Source: Salinicoccus halodurans (GTDB lineage: Bacteria; Bacillota; Bacilli; Staphylococcales; Salinicoccaceae). Taken from it: 64,000 nucleotides of DNA. Below, one piece after another: positions 50,518 to 64,000 of the stretch. A program made the translations under genes and the position numbers. The DNA is taken from contig NZ_FOTB01000002.1 of assembly GCF_900114445.1 (NCBI RefSeq), positions 83,742 to 147,741 on the forward strand, read 5' to 3'. Position 1 is the stretch's first letter; each line of letters starts with the position of its first letter. The notes under the pieces were generated by a model. It searched no databases, had not been told where the DNA came from, and worked only from the letters and a program-made list of their open reading frames with translations.

Positions 50518-51429
50518 TTACAACACCAGCAGTTTTTGGATTTCGTTATATTTTGTCCTCGATAGTGGGATTTTTGTCTTTTCCTGATTTTCAATCACAA
50601 TCGAGTACGTATTTTTAGACCAGGTGATGATTTCCCTTACTTTATCGAGATTGACGATATAGGAACGATGGCATCTGTAAAAGCCATGGCTGCCCAGCTT
50701 CTTTTCTGTCTCTGCCAGGGTCGTTTCGATGACAAACTTTTCCCGGGAAATATTTACATAGACTTTCCCTTCGTTGCTTTCGATATATTCGATATCTTCC
50801 AGGTCTATGAAAATCGTTTTATCATGGGATTTCGCTCTTATACGGTTCAGAGAACTTTGGGCATCACTCTCTTCCGATATTTCAGTTTCAACCTGTTTAA
50901 GCCCCAGTTCGCCCAGTCTGGCGATATTACTGCTTACGACAAATGCCTCTTCAGTGCTGCTGGTAATCACAATGAGTGCCTTCCCCGCACTTTTCATATG
51001 TTCCAACATCTTATGGAAAAACTTTATATTTTCAATTCCGGCATTATGTAAAGGATTCACAGCCAGCACTTCGTTCTGTCCGGTCATAAGTGCCTGGATA
51101 TATGCAAGCCGTTGGACAGTGTCGGCTTCACACTTCCCGAGACGCGTGTCGGAAACGGTGTCGAGCCTATACTGATTCAGCATATCAGCCACTTCCAATG
51201 TACTCTTGTTCCATTTCTTATAAAATTTTATATGATCTTTCACGGTCAGCCGTTCATAGACAGGAACAGAACTCTCAAGTTTAAAGACACTGTGCACATG
51301 CTCTGTCAGCTTCATCATACGATTGATGTATTCGACAGGCATCTGAATGACTGTCACCTTCCCTCTTCGAAACTCTATGGACTGATCATTCTCTTTCTCA
51401 ATCACATCAGCTATTTTAATCTCCTGCAT
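50518..51429 (-). CDS. LytTR-family regulator with a degenerate ABC-ATPase-like N-terminus
   Basis: 303 residues. Residues ~195-303 form a LytTR DNA-binding domain (IFIDLEDIEYIESNEGKVYVN, FYRCHRSYIVNLDKV). Residues ~1-190 follow the plan of the neighbouring ABC ATPase, including a shared YERLTVKD segment, but the ATP site is lost: where the ATPase has GPSGSGKT there is MPVEYINR, LSKGMKQR is LGKCEADT, VLFLDEP is VLAVNPL, and TTHD is ITSS. No receiver or kinase domain is present. It likely regulates the downstream exporter by contacting it or a ligand. GGGGTGA ribosome site. Confidence 0.85.
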   Translation of the reverse strand: MQEIKIADVIEKENDQSIEFRRGKVTVIQMPVEYINRMMKLTEHVHSVFKLESSVPVYERLTVKDHIKFYKKWNKSTLEVADMLNQYRLDTVSDTRLGKCEADTVQRLAYIQALMTGQNEVLAVNPLHNAGIENIKFFHKMLEHMKSAGKALIVITSSTEEAFVVSSNIARLGELGLKQVETEISEESDAQSSLNRIRAKSHDKTIFIDLEDIEYIESNEGKVYVNISREKFVIETTLAETEKKLGSHGFYRCHRSYIVNLDKVREIITWSKNTYSIVIENQEKTKIPLSRTKYNEIQKLLVL

Positions 51430-51525
51430 GCATCTTCACCCCATTGTCCGTGTCATTTTATTATAATATAAATAAAATTAATGTGCCCATGACATAGAGA
51501 GTCTGGAAAAAACTGAACAAAATAC

Positions 51526-51580
51526 TTGAAATGTTTTTTTTAGAATGTATTATATATCATGTACTTACTTTTTATAAGTA
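51526..51580 (+). promoter_or_regulatory. FMN reductase promoter with inverted repeat
   Basis: TTGAAA (51526-51531) and TATTAT (51548-51553) are 16 bp apart. TACTTA (51562-51567) and TAAGTA (51575-51580) form a 6-bp inverted repeat with a 7-bp spacer at the expected transcript start, the layout of sites used by MarR/DUF24-type redox repressors. Confidence 0.6.
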
Positions 51581-51620
51581 TGAACCACTAGATGGTTTAC
51601 ACTAACGGAGGAATACATTT

Positions 51621-52184
51621 ATGGTTAAAATAGGTATTGTTACAGGCAGCACGCGCAAAGCACGCGTTAATATGCAGGTTGCAGAATGGGTAAAGGATTT
51701 CGCGGATAAATTGGATCTCGATGCAGAGTTCGAAATTGTAGACATCAAGGAATACGACTTCCCGATGTTCAACGAAGATCTTCCGCCGGCAATGGCAAAC
51801 AAACAGTATTCTACTGATGCCATCAATGCATGGTCCAGGAAAATTGATGAATTGGATGGTTACATTTTCATCACACCTGAGTACAATAAAAGCGTCACGG
51901 CTTCCCTCAAAAATGCAATCGACTATATCGGTCCTGAATGGGGCAACAAATCTGCAGGCATCGTAGGCTACGGTTCCACACTCGCAGTAGCAGCGACACT
52001 TTCCCTGCGCCAGATCCTCGGTAATCTGAACGTAGCGACAGTCGCACCTTTCGGTGCATTCAGCCTGTTCACAGACTTTGAAAACATGAGTACTTTCAAG
52101 CCGGCTGAGATCCATGACGCAACAATCGAAAATGTTGTCAATACGACTGTTAACTGGGCAAAAGGCCTGAAAACAATCAGATAA
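51621..52184 (+). CDS. NAD(P)H-dependent FMN reductase
   Basis: 187 residues of flavodoxin-like fold. GSTRKARVNMQVAEW near residue 10 binds FMN phosphate, and TPEYNKSVTASLKNAIDY near 90 is the family signature. It may act as an azo or quinone reductase. Strong ACGGAGG ribosome site. Divergent from the LytTR gene and converging on veg. Confidence 0.9.
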   Translation: MVKIGIVTGSTRKARVNMQVAEWVKDFADKLDLDAEFEIVDIKEYDFPMFNEDLPPAMANKQYSTDAINAWSRKIDELDGYIFITPEYNKSVTASLKNAIDYIGPEWGNKSAGIVGYGSTLAVAATLSLRQILGNLNVATVAPFGAFSLFTDFENMSTFKPAEIHDATIENVVNTTVNWAKGLKTIR

Positions 52185-52236
52185 TATCTGACAAAAAATT
52201 CCGGTGAGCTGAAAATGTTCAGGTTCACTATATAAT

Positions 52237-52273
52237 AAAAAACCATCATCTGTCCCAGATGATGGTTTTTCTC
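52237..52273. terminator. Bidirectional terminator between the FMN reductase gene and veg
   Basis: AAAAACCATCATCT and AGATGATGGTTTTT are perfectly complementary around GTCCC. Confidence 0.92.
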
Positions 52274-52279
52274 GTTCAA

Positions 52280-52543
52280 TTATTGGATTACAAATGCTTC
52301 TCTTTCATCATTATAGAATGTCACTTCGACATTTGATGTCAATACATCGGTATATGTATATGACACTCTTTCAAAGTTATGTTCCTCCTGATCAAGTTCT
52401 ACGACGAAGATCGAAGGATATGTTTCTCTAAGAATACCCCGTCGTTCAATCAATTTCTTGCGCCCTCCGTTTGCACGAAGTAAAACTGGATTACCCAATT
52501 GACATTCAAGAATATTTTTGATGTCGACTAAAGTTTTTGGCAT
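52280..52543 (-). CDS. veg: Veg family protein
   Basis: 87 residues, matching Veg ([28 protein letters not shown]). In B. subtilis Veg affects biofilm genes; its molecular role is unclear. ATG 52543 has GAGGTGG upstream. The promoter is fully consensus. Confidence 0.94.
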   Translation of the reverse strand: MPKTLVDIKNILECQLGNPVLLRANGGRKKLIERRGILRETYPSIFVVELDQEEHNFERVSYTYTDVLTSNVEVTFYNDEREAFVIQ

Positions 52544-52564
52544 TTGGCCCACCTCACTACATTC

Positions 52565-52593
52565 ATTATAGCAAGTTTACATAATTCTGTCAA
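52565..52593 (-). promoter_or_regulatory. veg promoter
   Basis: Perfect TTGACA (52588-52593) and TATAAT (52565-52570) with 17 bp spacing, the ideal sigma-A promoter, as known for the very strong B. subtilis veg promoter. Confidence 0.95.
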
Positions 52594-52622
52594 AATTTCA
52601 TCGAAATCGTTTACTTTTGTAT

Positions 52623-54072
<1,450 letters not shown>

Positions 54073-54113
54073 ACTTTTCGCTCCTTGATTCCATCATACC
54101 ACAATTATTTATT

Positions 54114-54146
54114 CCAAAAATAAAATCACCGTCAAAGCGGTGATTT
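54114..54146 (-). terminator. tatD terminator or attenuator
   Basis: AAATCACCG pairs with CGGTGATTT, then TATTTTTGG on the minus strand, between tatD and rnmV. Confidence 0.83.
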
Positions 54147-54151
54147 CATCA

Positions 54152-54916
54152 CTATATGCCAAAAAGCGTTTCGGCATTCTTCGTTGTCTGTGCTGCCAGG
54201 TCTTCATAGGTCATTCCGCGTAGCTCAGCTATTTTTTCTGCGACCAGCTTCACATAAGCAGGTTCATTCCTTTTGCCCCTGTAAGGATGCGGTGTCAGAA
54301 AAGGTGCATCTGTTTCGACGAGGAGTTTTTCAATCGGTACATGCACAGCGATGTCTTTTGGTTCCTGTGCATTTTTAAATGTGACAGGACCGCCGAGGGA
54401 CACATAAAAATTCATATCGATTATCGTGTCGGCATCTGATTCATCTCCGCTGAAAGCATGCATGATGCCGCCGATTTCATGAGCTCCCTCTGATTTTAAA
54501 ATCTCAATGCAGTCTTCCGTCGCATTTCTGTTGTGGATGATGATTGGAAGTTTGACTCTTCTTGCCAGTGCAATCTGCTTTTTGAAAACTTCTTTCTGCA
54601 CATCATGCGGGGACTTTTCCCAGTGATAATCGAGACCCGTTTCACCAATGCCGACAATCTTTTCATGGACGGACAATGACTCGATCCAGTCAAGATCTTC
54701 ATCCGTGCAATCAACCGCGTCCACCGGATGCCATCCGATGACACCGTAAACATTCTCATATTTCTCCATGAGCTCCATTGTCCGCTCTATTGTTTTGCGG
54801 TCGAACCCGACTACGACCATCTTTTCAACGCCCGCTTCTTCGGCACGCTGCATGACCGCTTCCAGGTCTTCATCATACTGATCTGCATTAAGGTGTACAT
54901 GCGTATCTATCAACAT
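54152..54916 (-). CDS. tatD: TatD-family metal-dependent DNase
   Basis: 254 residues. DTHVHLN near residue 4, GETGLDYHW near 92, IIHNR near 126, and ETDAPFLTPHPYRGKRNEP near 201 are the metal-binding TatD motifs. ATG 54916 follows GGAGTGA. After metS as in Bacillus. Confidence 0.93.
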   Translation of the reverse strand: MLIDTHVHLNADQYDEDLEAVMQRAEEAGVEKMVVVGFDRKTIERTMELMEKYENVYGVIGWHPVDAVDCTDEDLDWIESLSVHEKIVGIGETGLDYHWEKSPHDVQKEVFKKQIALARRVKLPIIIHNRNATEDCIEILKSEGAHEIGGIMHAFSGDESDADTIIDMNFYVSLGGPVTFKNAQEPKDIAVHVPIEKLLVETDAPFLTPHPYRGKRNEPAYVKLVAEKIAELRGMTYEDLAAQTTKNAETLFGI

Positions 54917-54933
54917 TGCAATCACTCCAACAA

Positions 54934-56971
<2,038 letters not shown>

Positions 56972-57018
56972 TGATATCAGTGGCGTCTTGTATATTCTCT
57001 ATGCTATAATCAGCAAGA

Positions 57019-57061
57019 ACTTGGAGATACAGGGAAAACCCTGTTGACATCATCCAAGAAA
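57019..57061. other. Hairpin in the metS/abrB gap
   Basis: CTTGG and CCAAG close a stem whose inner part is a perfect ACAGGG-AAAA-CCCTGT hairpin. No T run follows on either side, so it is not a clear terminator. Function unknown. Confidence 0.4.
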
Positions 57062-57083
57062 TATGATATCCGCATGTTTCGAA

Positions 57084-57113
57084 TTGATTTTATCGGGTAT
57101 CAAAAGTTATATT
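57084..57113 (+). promoter_or_regulatory. Probable abrB promoter
   Basis: TTGATT (57084-57089) and TATATT (57108-57113) with 18 bp spacing. Confidence 0.5.
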
Positions 57114-57187
57114 CTTAATAAGATTCATCACTTACTTAGAGAAATATTTGAAATTGATGAACAGCGGAAAGTATGGAGGGATTTTTT

Positions 57188-57463
57188 GTGAAATCAACAG
57201 GAATTGTACGTAAAGTCGATGAATTAGGGAGAGTGGTCATCCCTATAGAGCTTAGGCGTGTACTGGATATTGAAGTAAAGGATGCACTCGAAATTTATAC
57301 TGATGATGATACAATCATCCTCAAAAAATACAAGCCACAGATGACTTGTGCTGTAACCGGTGATGTGTCTGAGAAAAATATGCGCCTTGCAGACGGCCGT
57401 ATCATTTTGAGTCAGGAAGGTGCACAGCAGCTTATCGATGAAATAAAATCAAAAATGGACTAA
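57188..57463 (+). CDS. abrB: AbrB-family transition-state regulator
   Basis: 91 residues. The N-terminal SpoVT/AbrB swapped-hairpin domain (STGIVRKVDELGRVVIPIELRR) is almost as in B. subtilis AbrB and the C-terminal multimerisation part follows (RIILSQEGAQQLIDEI). The GTG at 57188 follows GGAGGG at seven bases; an ATG at 57173 has no ribosome site. The place between rsmI and metS is that of abrB in Bacillus, so this looks like vertical retention. Confidence 0.93.
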   Translation: MKSTGIVRKVDELGRVVIPIELRRVLDIEVKDALEIYTDDDTIILKKYKPQMTCAVTGDVSEKNMRLADGRIILSQEGAQQLIDEIKSKMD

Positions 57464-57474
57464 ATAGATATTAA

Positions 57475-57511
57475 AAATCGATGGACCGATAATGGCCATC
57501 GATTATTTTTT
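57475..57511. terminator. Bidirectional terminator between abrB and rsmI
   Basis: AATCGATGG pairs with CCATCGATT around an 11-base loop, with T-rich sequence on both outer sides. Confidence 0.87.
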
Positions 57512-58321
57512 ATGATATTCGTCATATACGTCCTGCTTGCGCAATCCTCTTAGATCGGCCACAGCCTTGATGGCCTGTTTCGGTTTCATTCCCTCTCCAA
57601 CCAATACTTCGATATGTTCAGTGACCGGCATATCAAAAGTTTCTTCAATTTCCGGCGCCCCTTCCACTACAATGACAAATTCACCTTTTAAAGGGATTCT
57701 CTCTCCCAGCATGTCAGCCATTTCCACTGCCGAAGCACGTTCGTGCTGTTCGAATTTCTTGGTTATTTCCCGGGAAACACTCACATTCCGTTCCGGATCG
57801 ATATTGCTTATAGCAGCGATTGTATCTTTTATCTTATGAGGGGATTCATACAATACTGAGGTGAACGGATGCTCCATGACCTCAATAAGTTTATCTTTTC
57901 TTTTCCTTCCGGTTTTCGGCAGAAATCCAAAATAAGTGAATTCATACGAAGGGATGCCGCTTGCGACAAGTGCCATTGTAAATGCGGAAGCCGAAGGGAT
58001 GACCACATAATCCAGGTTTTCCCGCTGCATTCTTCCTATCAGTTCAAAACCCGGATCTGATACGACAGGCATTCCGGCATCACTCACCAGGGCAAATGTC
58101 CTGCCTTCCTTCATTTCTTCTATGATATGATCTTCGACCTCTTCTTTGTTGAAATCATGATAGGATCTAAGCGGTGTACTGATTTCGAAATGATTGGTCA
58201 GTTTGCGTGTCGTGCGCGTATCCTCGCAAAGAATGGTATCAACATCCTTCAACGTTTCTATCGCTCTGAACGTCATATCATCCAGGTTTCCAATCGGTGT
58301 GCCCGTTACAAATAGATGCAT
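57503..58321 (-). CDS. rsmI: RsmI, 16S rRNA 2'-O-ribose methyltransferase
   Basis: 272 residues. GTPIGNLDDMTFRA near residue 7, LVSDAGMPVVSDPG near 80 and SREITKKFE near 180. SAM-dependent methylation of C1402 of 16S rRNA. GGGGGA ribosome site. Confidence 0.95.
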   Translation of the reverse strand: MHLFVTGTPIGNLDDMTFRAIETLKDVDTILCEDTRTTRKLTNHFEISTPLRSYHDFNKEEVEDHIIEEMKEGRTFALVSDAGMPVVSDPGFELIGRMQRENLDYVVIPSASAFTMALVASGIPSYEFTYFGFLPKTGRKRKDKLIEVMEHPFTSVLYESPHKIKDTIAAISNIDPERNVSVSREITKKFEQHERASAVEMADMLGERIPLKGEFVIVVEGAPEIEETFDMPVTEHIEVLVGEGMKPKQAIKAVADLRGLRKQDVYDEYHKK

Positions 58322-58324
58322 GTA

Positions 58325-58576
58325 TTATCCCCCACTTTCTATCAGTGCCATTTTTGCTGTTCTCGTCAGTTTTTTAATCGCATGTTCGCGCTTCATCGCT
58401 TCACTTTTCGTTTCAAATTTTTCGTAATATCTGAGTGCGACCGGCAGCCTGTTCCGTGTATACTTTGCACCTGTCCCACTGTTGTGGGTTTCTATGCGCT
58501 TTTCAAGATCTGCTGCATACCCCGTATAAAGTGTCTGATCTGCACATTCCACAATGTACGTGTAGTACTCAGCCAT
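58325..58576 (-). CDS. GIY-YIG nuclease-like protein (YazA type)
   Basis: 83 residues. The [18 protein letters not shown] segment is the GIY-YIG-like core and is followed by R and E residues of the fold (KRIETHNSG). Cellular role unknown. ATG 58576 follows GGAGG and overlaps the yabB end by eight bases. Confidence 0.9.
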   Translation of the reverse strand: MAEYYTYIVECADQTLYTGYAADLEKRIETHNSGTGAKYTRNRLPVALRYYEKFETKSEAMKREHAIKKLTRTAKMALIESGG

Positions 58577-59297
58577 AATATACCTCCAGCATCCCTCTGG
58601 AATATTCACCTTCAGTCTCATAAATATAAAATGGCGGAAAAATATCTGCGTAAGCCTGACTGTGGAAGATCGCTTCTATAAGAACAAACAGTGCCGTTTC
58701 CGATCTTTTATCATTATACACATATTGCAGCCGCCTGATCCGGAATCCGGCATTCGACAGTTCGTTGATGACTTCCATGCTGCGCTCGGCGCGATGCACC
58801 ATGTAGAGGCGCCCTTTATTCTTCACCAGGAATCGTGCTGCTTCAACCACACTGGCGAGATCGATATGTACTTCGTGCCGCGCAATACTGTGCGGCCCCA
58901 TGCTTTTAAGAGGCTGATTATTTGTAAAATACGGAGGGTTCACTGTAATCACATCAAAAGACGAATGGGTGAACATCTCCCTGATCTGTTTGATATCACC
59001 AGTATGCATTGTAATCTGATCTGTTTTTTCATTCAGTCCGATACTTCTTTCGGCCATATCTGCAAGCTGTCCCTGGATTTCCACTGCTTCAATCGGCTTT
59101 TTTGTCCTGTGGGATAAAAGCAGCGGTATAACACCGTTACCCGAGCATAGATCGATGATTTTTTGATCACGTTTGACGATTCTTGTAAAATTGGCGAGCA
59201 GAAGCGCATCAACTGAAAATGAGAACACTTCCCTGCTCTGGATAATCTGCATGGATTCCCTGAAAAGTTCATCCAGCCGCTCTCCCTTTTTCAACAT
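58569..59297 (-). CDS. YabB-type tRNA (adenine) N6-methyltransferase
   Basis: 242 residues. SAM-binding [15 protein letters not shown] near residue 47 and catalytic VNPPYF near 120, the TrmN6 signature. ATG 59297 follows GAGGTGA. Between yabA and yazA as in Bacillus. Confidence 0.9.
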   Translation of the reverse strand: MLKKGERLDELFRESMQIIQSREVFSFSVDALLLANFTRIVKRDQKIIDLCSGNGVIPLLLSHRTKKPIEAVEIQGQLADMAERSIGLNEKTDQITMHTGDIKQIREMFTHSSFDVITVNPPYFTNNQPLKSMGPHSIARHEVHIDLASVVEAARFLVKNKGRLYMVHRAERSMEVINELSNAGFRIRRLQYVYNDKRSETALFVLIEAIFHSQAYADIFPPFYIYETEGEYSRGMLEVYYG

Positions 59298-59310
59298 CTT
59301 TCTCACCTCA

Positions 59311-59336
59311 AATAATAAAGACGGCCGCAGCCGTCT
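59311..59336 (-). terminator. Hairpin terminator between yabA and yabB
   Basis: AGACGGC pairs with GCCGTCT around a four-base loop, followed by TTATTATTT on the minus strand. It lies inside a conserved gene string and may attenuate it. Confidence 0.75.
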
Positions 59337-59337
59337 G

Positions 59338-59652
59338 TTACTTTCCTCTATGTTCGAGAAAACCCTGACAAAACAGGCAGTCTTCATCGTTTCTCAGTGT
59401 ACCGAAATGTACGCTGCAAACATGGAACCCTTCTTCGTAGATACTGTTCAATGTATTCCCTTTGAAAGAATCCTCTTCCACTGCCTCATCCTCTTCATAG
59501 AGCTTTTCGTACTTCTCTTTCTCCATATGCAGAGAGACGTTCTCTTCAACGAGACGCACGGCAAGCTCCTTCAATGTCTGGAGATCCTCGTGCATATTAT
59601 TCATATCAGCTTCCATTTTACTGATATGCATGAATAAACGTTCACGATCCAT
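59338..59652 (-). CDS. yabA: YabA, replication initiation control protein
   Basis: 104 residues. N-terminal leucine-zipper coiled coil (about 1-55) and C-terminal zinc region HVCSVHFG...CLFC near 77-95. It bridges DnaA and DnaN to limit initiation. AGAGGTG ribosome site. Confidence 0.93.
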   Translation of the reverse strand: MDRERLFMHISKMEADMNNMHEDLQTLKELAVRLVEENVSLHMEKEKYEKLYEEDEAVEEDSFKGNTLNSIYEEGFHVCSVHFGTLRNDEDCLFCQGFLEHRGK

Positions 59653-59654
59653 GT

Positions 59655-60461
59655 TTACACCTCTCCGGCTGCTTCAAGTTCATCGCAGTGGAACTCACGG
59701 ATATAGTCGTCCTTATATTTAACTTTGATGACAAGATCCAATATGTTCATTCCAACTACAAGCCCGCGGCCATCAGGCGTGTTGATCGTCTGTCCGACAT
59801 CCGGCATCCGTTCACGGGCATCCTCATAGTACTCATCCTCGTAATTGAGGCAGCACATCAGACGTCCGCATGCACCGGAGATCTTAGTCGGGCTGAGTGA
59901 AAGATCCTGGTTTTTCGCCATCTGTATGCTCACTGGCGCAAAATCGCCCAGGAATGTCGAGCAGCAATGGGCGCGGCCGCACGGACCTATACCACCAAGA
60001 TACTTCGCTTCATCCCGGACGCCTATCTGGCGTAATTCAATACGCGTTTTGAATTTATTCGCCAATACGCGTACGAGACCCCTGAAATCCACACGTTCAT
60101 CCGCTGTAAAATTGAAAATCAGTTTTTTACAATCCAGTGTGAATTTTGCATTCACCAGATTCATATTCAGTTTTTCTACTTCTATTGCCGATTTGCAGAA
60201 ATCCATCGCCTCTTCGGCACTGCTTTGATTTTCATAGAATTTTCTCTGATCTTTTTCTGTCGCAGAGCGTACAAATTTACCATCGGGCTCTACTATATTA
60301 TCTTTCGAAATCTCATAATTCCCTTTAACGACACGCAGCATTTCTATGCCCCGTTTCGTCTCTGCAATTATATAATCATCGCGTTCAACCGTCACCTGGC
60401 CACTTTCAATATAAATATTGTCAAAGTAATCCAGCTGGGTAGCAGTGATGAGTTCTATCAT
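59655..60461 (-). CDS. ricT: RicT (YaaT), Y-complex Fe-S protein
   Basis: 268 residues, PSP1 domain. Cysteines GPCGRAHCCS near 168 and GACGRLMCCLNYE near 200 are those that hold Fe-S clusters in RicT. The Y-complex adjusts RNase Y cleavage. ATG 60461 is preceded by AAAGG at ten bases. Between holB and yabA. Confidence 0.93.
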   Translation of the reverse strand: MIELITATQLDYFDNIYIESGQVTVERDDYIIAETKRGIEMLRVVKGNYEISKDNIVEPDGKFVRSATEKDQRKFYENQSSAEEAMDFCKSAIEVEKLNMNLVNAKFTLDCKKLIFNFTADERVDFRGLVRVLANKFKTRIELRQIGVRDEAKYLGGIGPCGRAHCCSTFLGDFAPVSIQMAKNQDLSLSPTKISGACGRLMCCLNYEDEYYEDARERMPDVGQTINTPDGRGLVVGMNILDLVIKVKYKDDYIREFHCDELEAAGEV

Positions 60462-60466
60462 ATTAT

Positions 60467-61375
60467 TCAACCTTTCGAGCAGATAACCATACTTTCAAAT
60501 ACGAGCATCGGGTGGACGTTGGACTGCAGCATCCGGTTTGCTGTTTGAATTTCATCCAACATTTTAGCCAGCCGTTTTATAGAATTTCTGCCTTTCACCT
60601 GTTCAGCTCCAAACGGTTTATAGCTTTCGAGTTCAAGTGACGCATGCATGGACTGACGGACGAAACCGTCAATCAGCTGGAGCATCAGCATGTAATCCCT
60701 GCGCTCTGTACATATATCGACGATCGGTTTGATATCGATCAGCACAAGTGGGTGGTTGCCGATCCATTTGGATGAAAATTCAATGGCTTTTTTTCTCATT
60801 ACAGAGAAATTCTCACCAAGATCTTTTACATGCTGTGCATTGAGTGCCAGCACATCAACCGTATTAAGCTCCATGTCACTCAAATTTTCCAGAAACCTGG
60901 TACGGTCTTCTTTTTCACCCTTTATATGGATATGTTGTGACCTCGAATGGATAGTAGGCAGAATACTGCTCTTATCTATTGTAAGCAGGATTGCTATTGT
61001 CTTTTCCGGCGGTTCTTCAAGAAATTTCAACACGCTGTTCTCTGCCTGGGGTGTCAGTTTCTCAAATGCTTCAATTACATAAACTTTGTAGTCGGATTCG
61101 GTCGGCTTACGGTTCATCCTGCGTACCAGATCTTCGACCGCATCTTTTTTAATAGAAGTTTCATCCGTTCGAAGATAAAAATAATCTGGATGATTGCCTT
61201 CCGAAATAAGCGTCTCATTACGCGGCGTTTTTCCAAGGATTTTGAGTGCAAAGTGCTCGCTTTGACGCCTTAAAGTCTCTATGGCATCGCTCTCAAACAT
61301 GTAAGTATGACTGAGTCTTCCACTCTCAATAATCCTGTTCAATTGTTGTTCTGCACTAACTGTCTGCATGCTCAT
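60467..61375 (-). CDS. holB: HolB, DNA polymerase III delta-prime subunit
   Basis: 302 residues. It resembles clamp-loader AAA+ subunits with SHTYMFE near 22, EAFEKLTPQAENSVLKFLEEPP near 103 and HSRSQHIHI near 143, but lacks a usable Walker A, as usual in delta-prime. The start is uncertain (ATG 61375 or 61369); no clear ribosome site is visible, so coupling to darA upstream is likely. Confidence 0.92.
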   Translation of the reverse strand: MSMQTVSAEQQLNRIIESGRLSHTYMFESDAIETLRRQSEHFALKILGKTPRNETLISEGNHPDYFYLRTDETSIKKDAVEDLVRRMNRKPTESDYKVYVIEAFEKLTPQAENSVLKFLEEPPEKTIAILLTIDKSSILPTIHSRSQHIHIKGEKEDRTRFLENLSDMELNTVDVLALNAQHVKDLGENFSVMRKKAIEFSSKWIGNHPLVLIDIKPIVDICTERRDYMLMLQLIDGFVRQSMHASLELESYKPFGAEQVKGRNSIKRLAKMLDEIQTANRMLQSNVHPMLVFESMVICSKG

Positions 61376-61383
61376 ACAATCGC

Positions 61384-63628
<2,245 letters not shown>

Positions 63629-63644
63629 TTTATTCACCACTTCA

Positions 63645-63673
63645 TTTATAACACTCTCGCAGGAAAGTACCAA
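63645..63673 (-). promoter_or_regulatory. Promoter of the decarboxylase-tmk-darA-holB operon
   Basis: TTGGTA (63668-63673) and TATAAA (63645-63650), 17 bp apart. Confidence 0.65.
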
Positions 63674-63712
63674 GAGTTTGGATACTGAGTGACTTCAGAG
63701 ATTAAAATAACA

Positions 63713-63740
63713 TAAAAAAAAGAGACCACTAAGGGTCTCA
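63713..63740 (-). terminator. rRNA operon terminator after 5S
   Basis: GAGACC pairs with GGTCTC, followed by eight T residues on the minus strand. Confidence 0.9.
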
Positions 63741-63773
63741 ATGCGGCTCATCGCATCCATATGTAAATCTGTA

Positions 63774-63893
63774 CTGCCCGGCAGCGTCCTACTCTTGCGG
63801 GACGTCAGTCCAACTACCATCGGCGCTGGAGAGCTTAACTGCTGTGTTCGGCATGGGTACAGGTGTGGCCTCTCCGCCATCGCCGCCGGACAG
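63774..63893 (-). rRNA. rrf: 5S ribosomal RNA
   Basis: 120 bases with the conserved CCGAACACAGCAGTTAAGC and GATGGTAGT core and a terminal helix CTGTCCGGC/GCCGGGCAG. It should be the 3' end of an rRNA operon whose 23S gene lies beyond the right edge; the ~107 bases from 63894 to the edge look like 23S-5S spacer. Confidence 0.96.
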
Positions 63894-64000
63894 TGAATTG
63901 CTTTACCTCAAGCCCTGAATCATCAGGATCAAGGCGGTTCGACTGCTGTCGAACGAATGTCTATTCCGTTCTCCACGCATTGGAAATGCAGGAGAAACTA

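Noticed and set aside
51597..52115. Minus-strand frame of 172 codons
   Set aside because: Complement of the FMN reductase gene, whose motifs are clear.
63894..64000. 23S rRNA 3' end
   Set aside because: The conserved 23S terminal sequence is not seen; this is best read as 23S-5S spacer.

Overview
The window looks like a chromosomal segment of a low-to-mid GC Firmicute of the family Staphylococcaceae, probably a salt-tolerant relative such as Salinicoccus or Jeotgalicoccus (genus is inference). The main argument is gene order. Read on the minus strand from the right end, 5S rRNA, speA-like decarboxylase, tmk, darA, holB, ricT, yabA, yabB, yazA, rsmI, metS, tatD, rnmV, ksgA, veg, ispE, purR, ridA, spoVG, glmU, prs, rplY, pth, mfd, mazG, rqcP, divIC, an S1 gene, tilS, hpt, ftsH, hslO, cysK, folP, folB, folK, dusB, lysS, tRNAs, pdxS, pdxT, nupC, ctsR, mcsA, mcsB and clpC follow the order known from Staphylococcus aureus and Bacillus subtilis.

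Layout. Positions 1-4134 hold the ctsR-mcsA-mcsB-clpC protein quality control operon (minus) with an exact CtsR box. nupC (4273-5487) diverges from it. Positions about 5500-21200 are an accessory block inserted into the nupC/pdxT neighbourhood: a GNAT acetyltransferase, a metallophosphoesterase, a YerC/TrpR-type regulator divergent from a complete hisZGDCBHAF-IE operon, a small membrane protein, a PadR pair, a decayed citrate transporter, an SsuABC-type ABC importer and a T-box controlled brnQ. Positions 21600-24525 carry pdxT, pdxS and the divergent MocR regulator pdxR. Positions 24556-25326 are eight tRNA genes without rRNA genes. Positions 25550-35715 hold lysS, dusB, folate genes, cysK, hslO, ftsH, hpt and tilS. 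Positions 35776-48147 run from the S1 gene to ispE. Positions 48241-52184 are a second inserted block: flavin reductase, a two-gene ABC-2 exporter, a LytTR regulator fused to a ruined ABC ATPase domain, and an NAD(P)H-dependent FMN reductase. Positions 52280-63628 return to the housekeeping order, and 63774-63893 is 5S rRNA.

Functionally the window combines translation (tRNAs, LysS, MetS, Pth, RqcP, TilS, KsgA, RsmI), DNA replication and repair (Tmk, HolB, Mfd, YabA), protein quality control (ClpC/McsAB/CtsR, FtsH, HslO), and cofactor and amino acid synthesis (PLP, folate, histidine, cysteine, PRPP).

The most unusual feature is the LytTR gene at 50518-51429. Its first ~190 residues resemble the adjacent ABC ATPase but have lost the Walker A, signature, Walker B and H-loop motifs. 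A pair of near-identical direct repeats, 20-21 bp apart, sits in front of the ABC genes and is a good candidate for its binding site. No CRISPR array, prophage or intact insertion sequence was seen.
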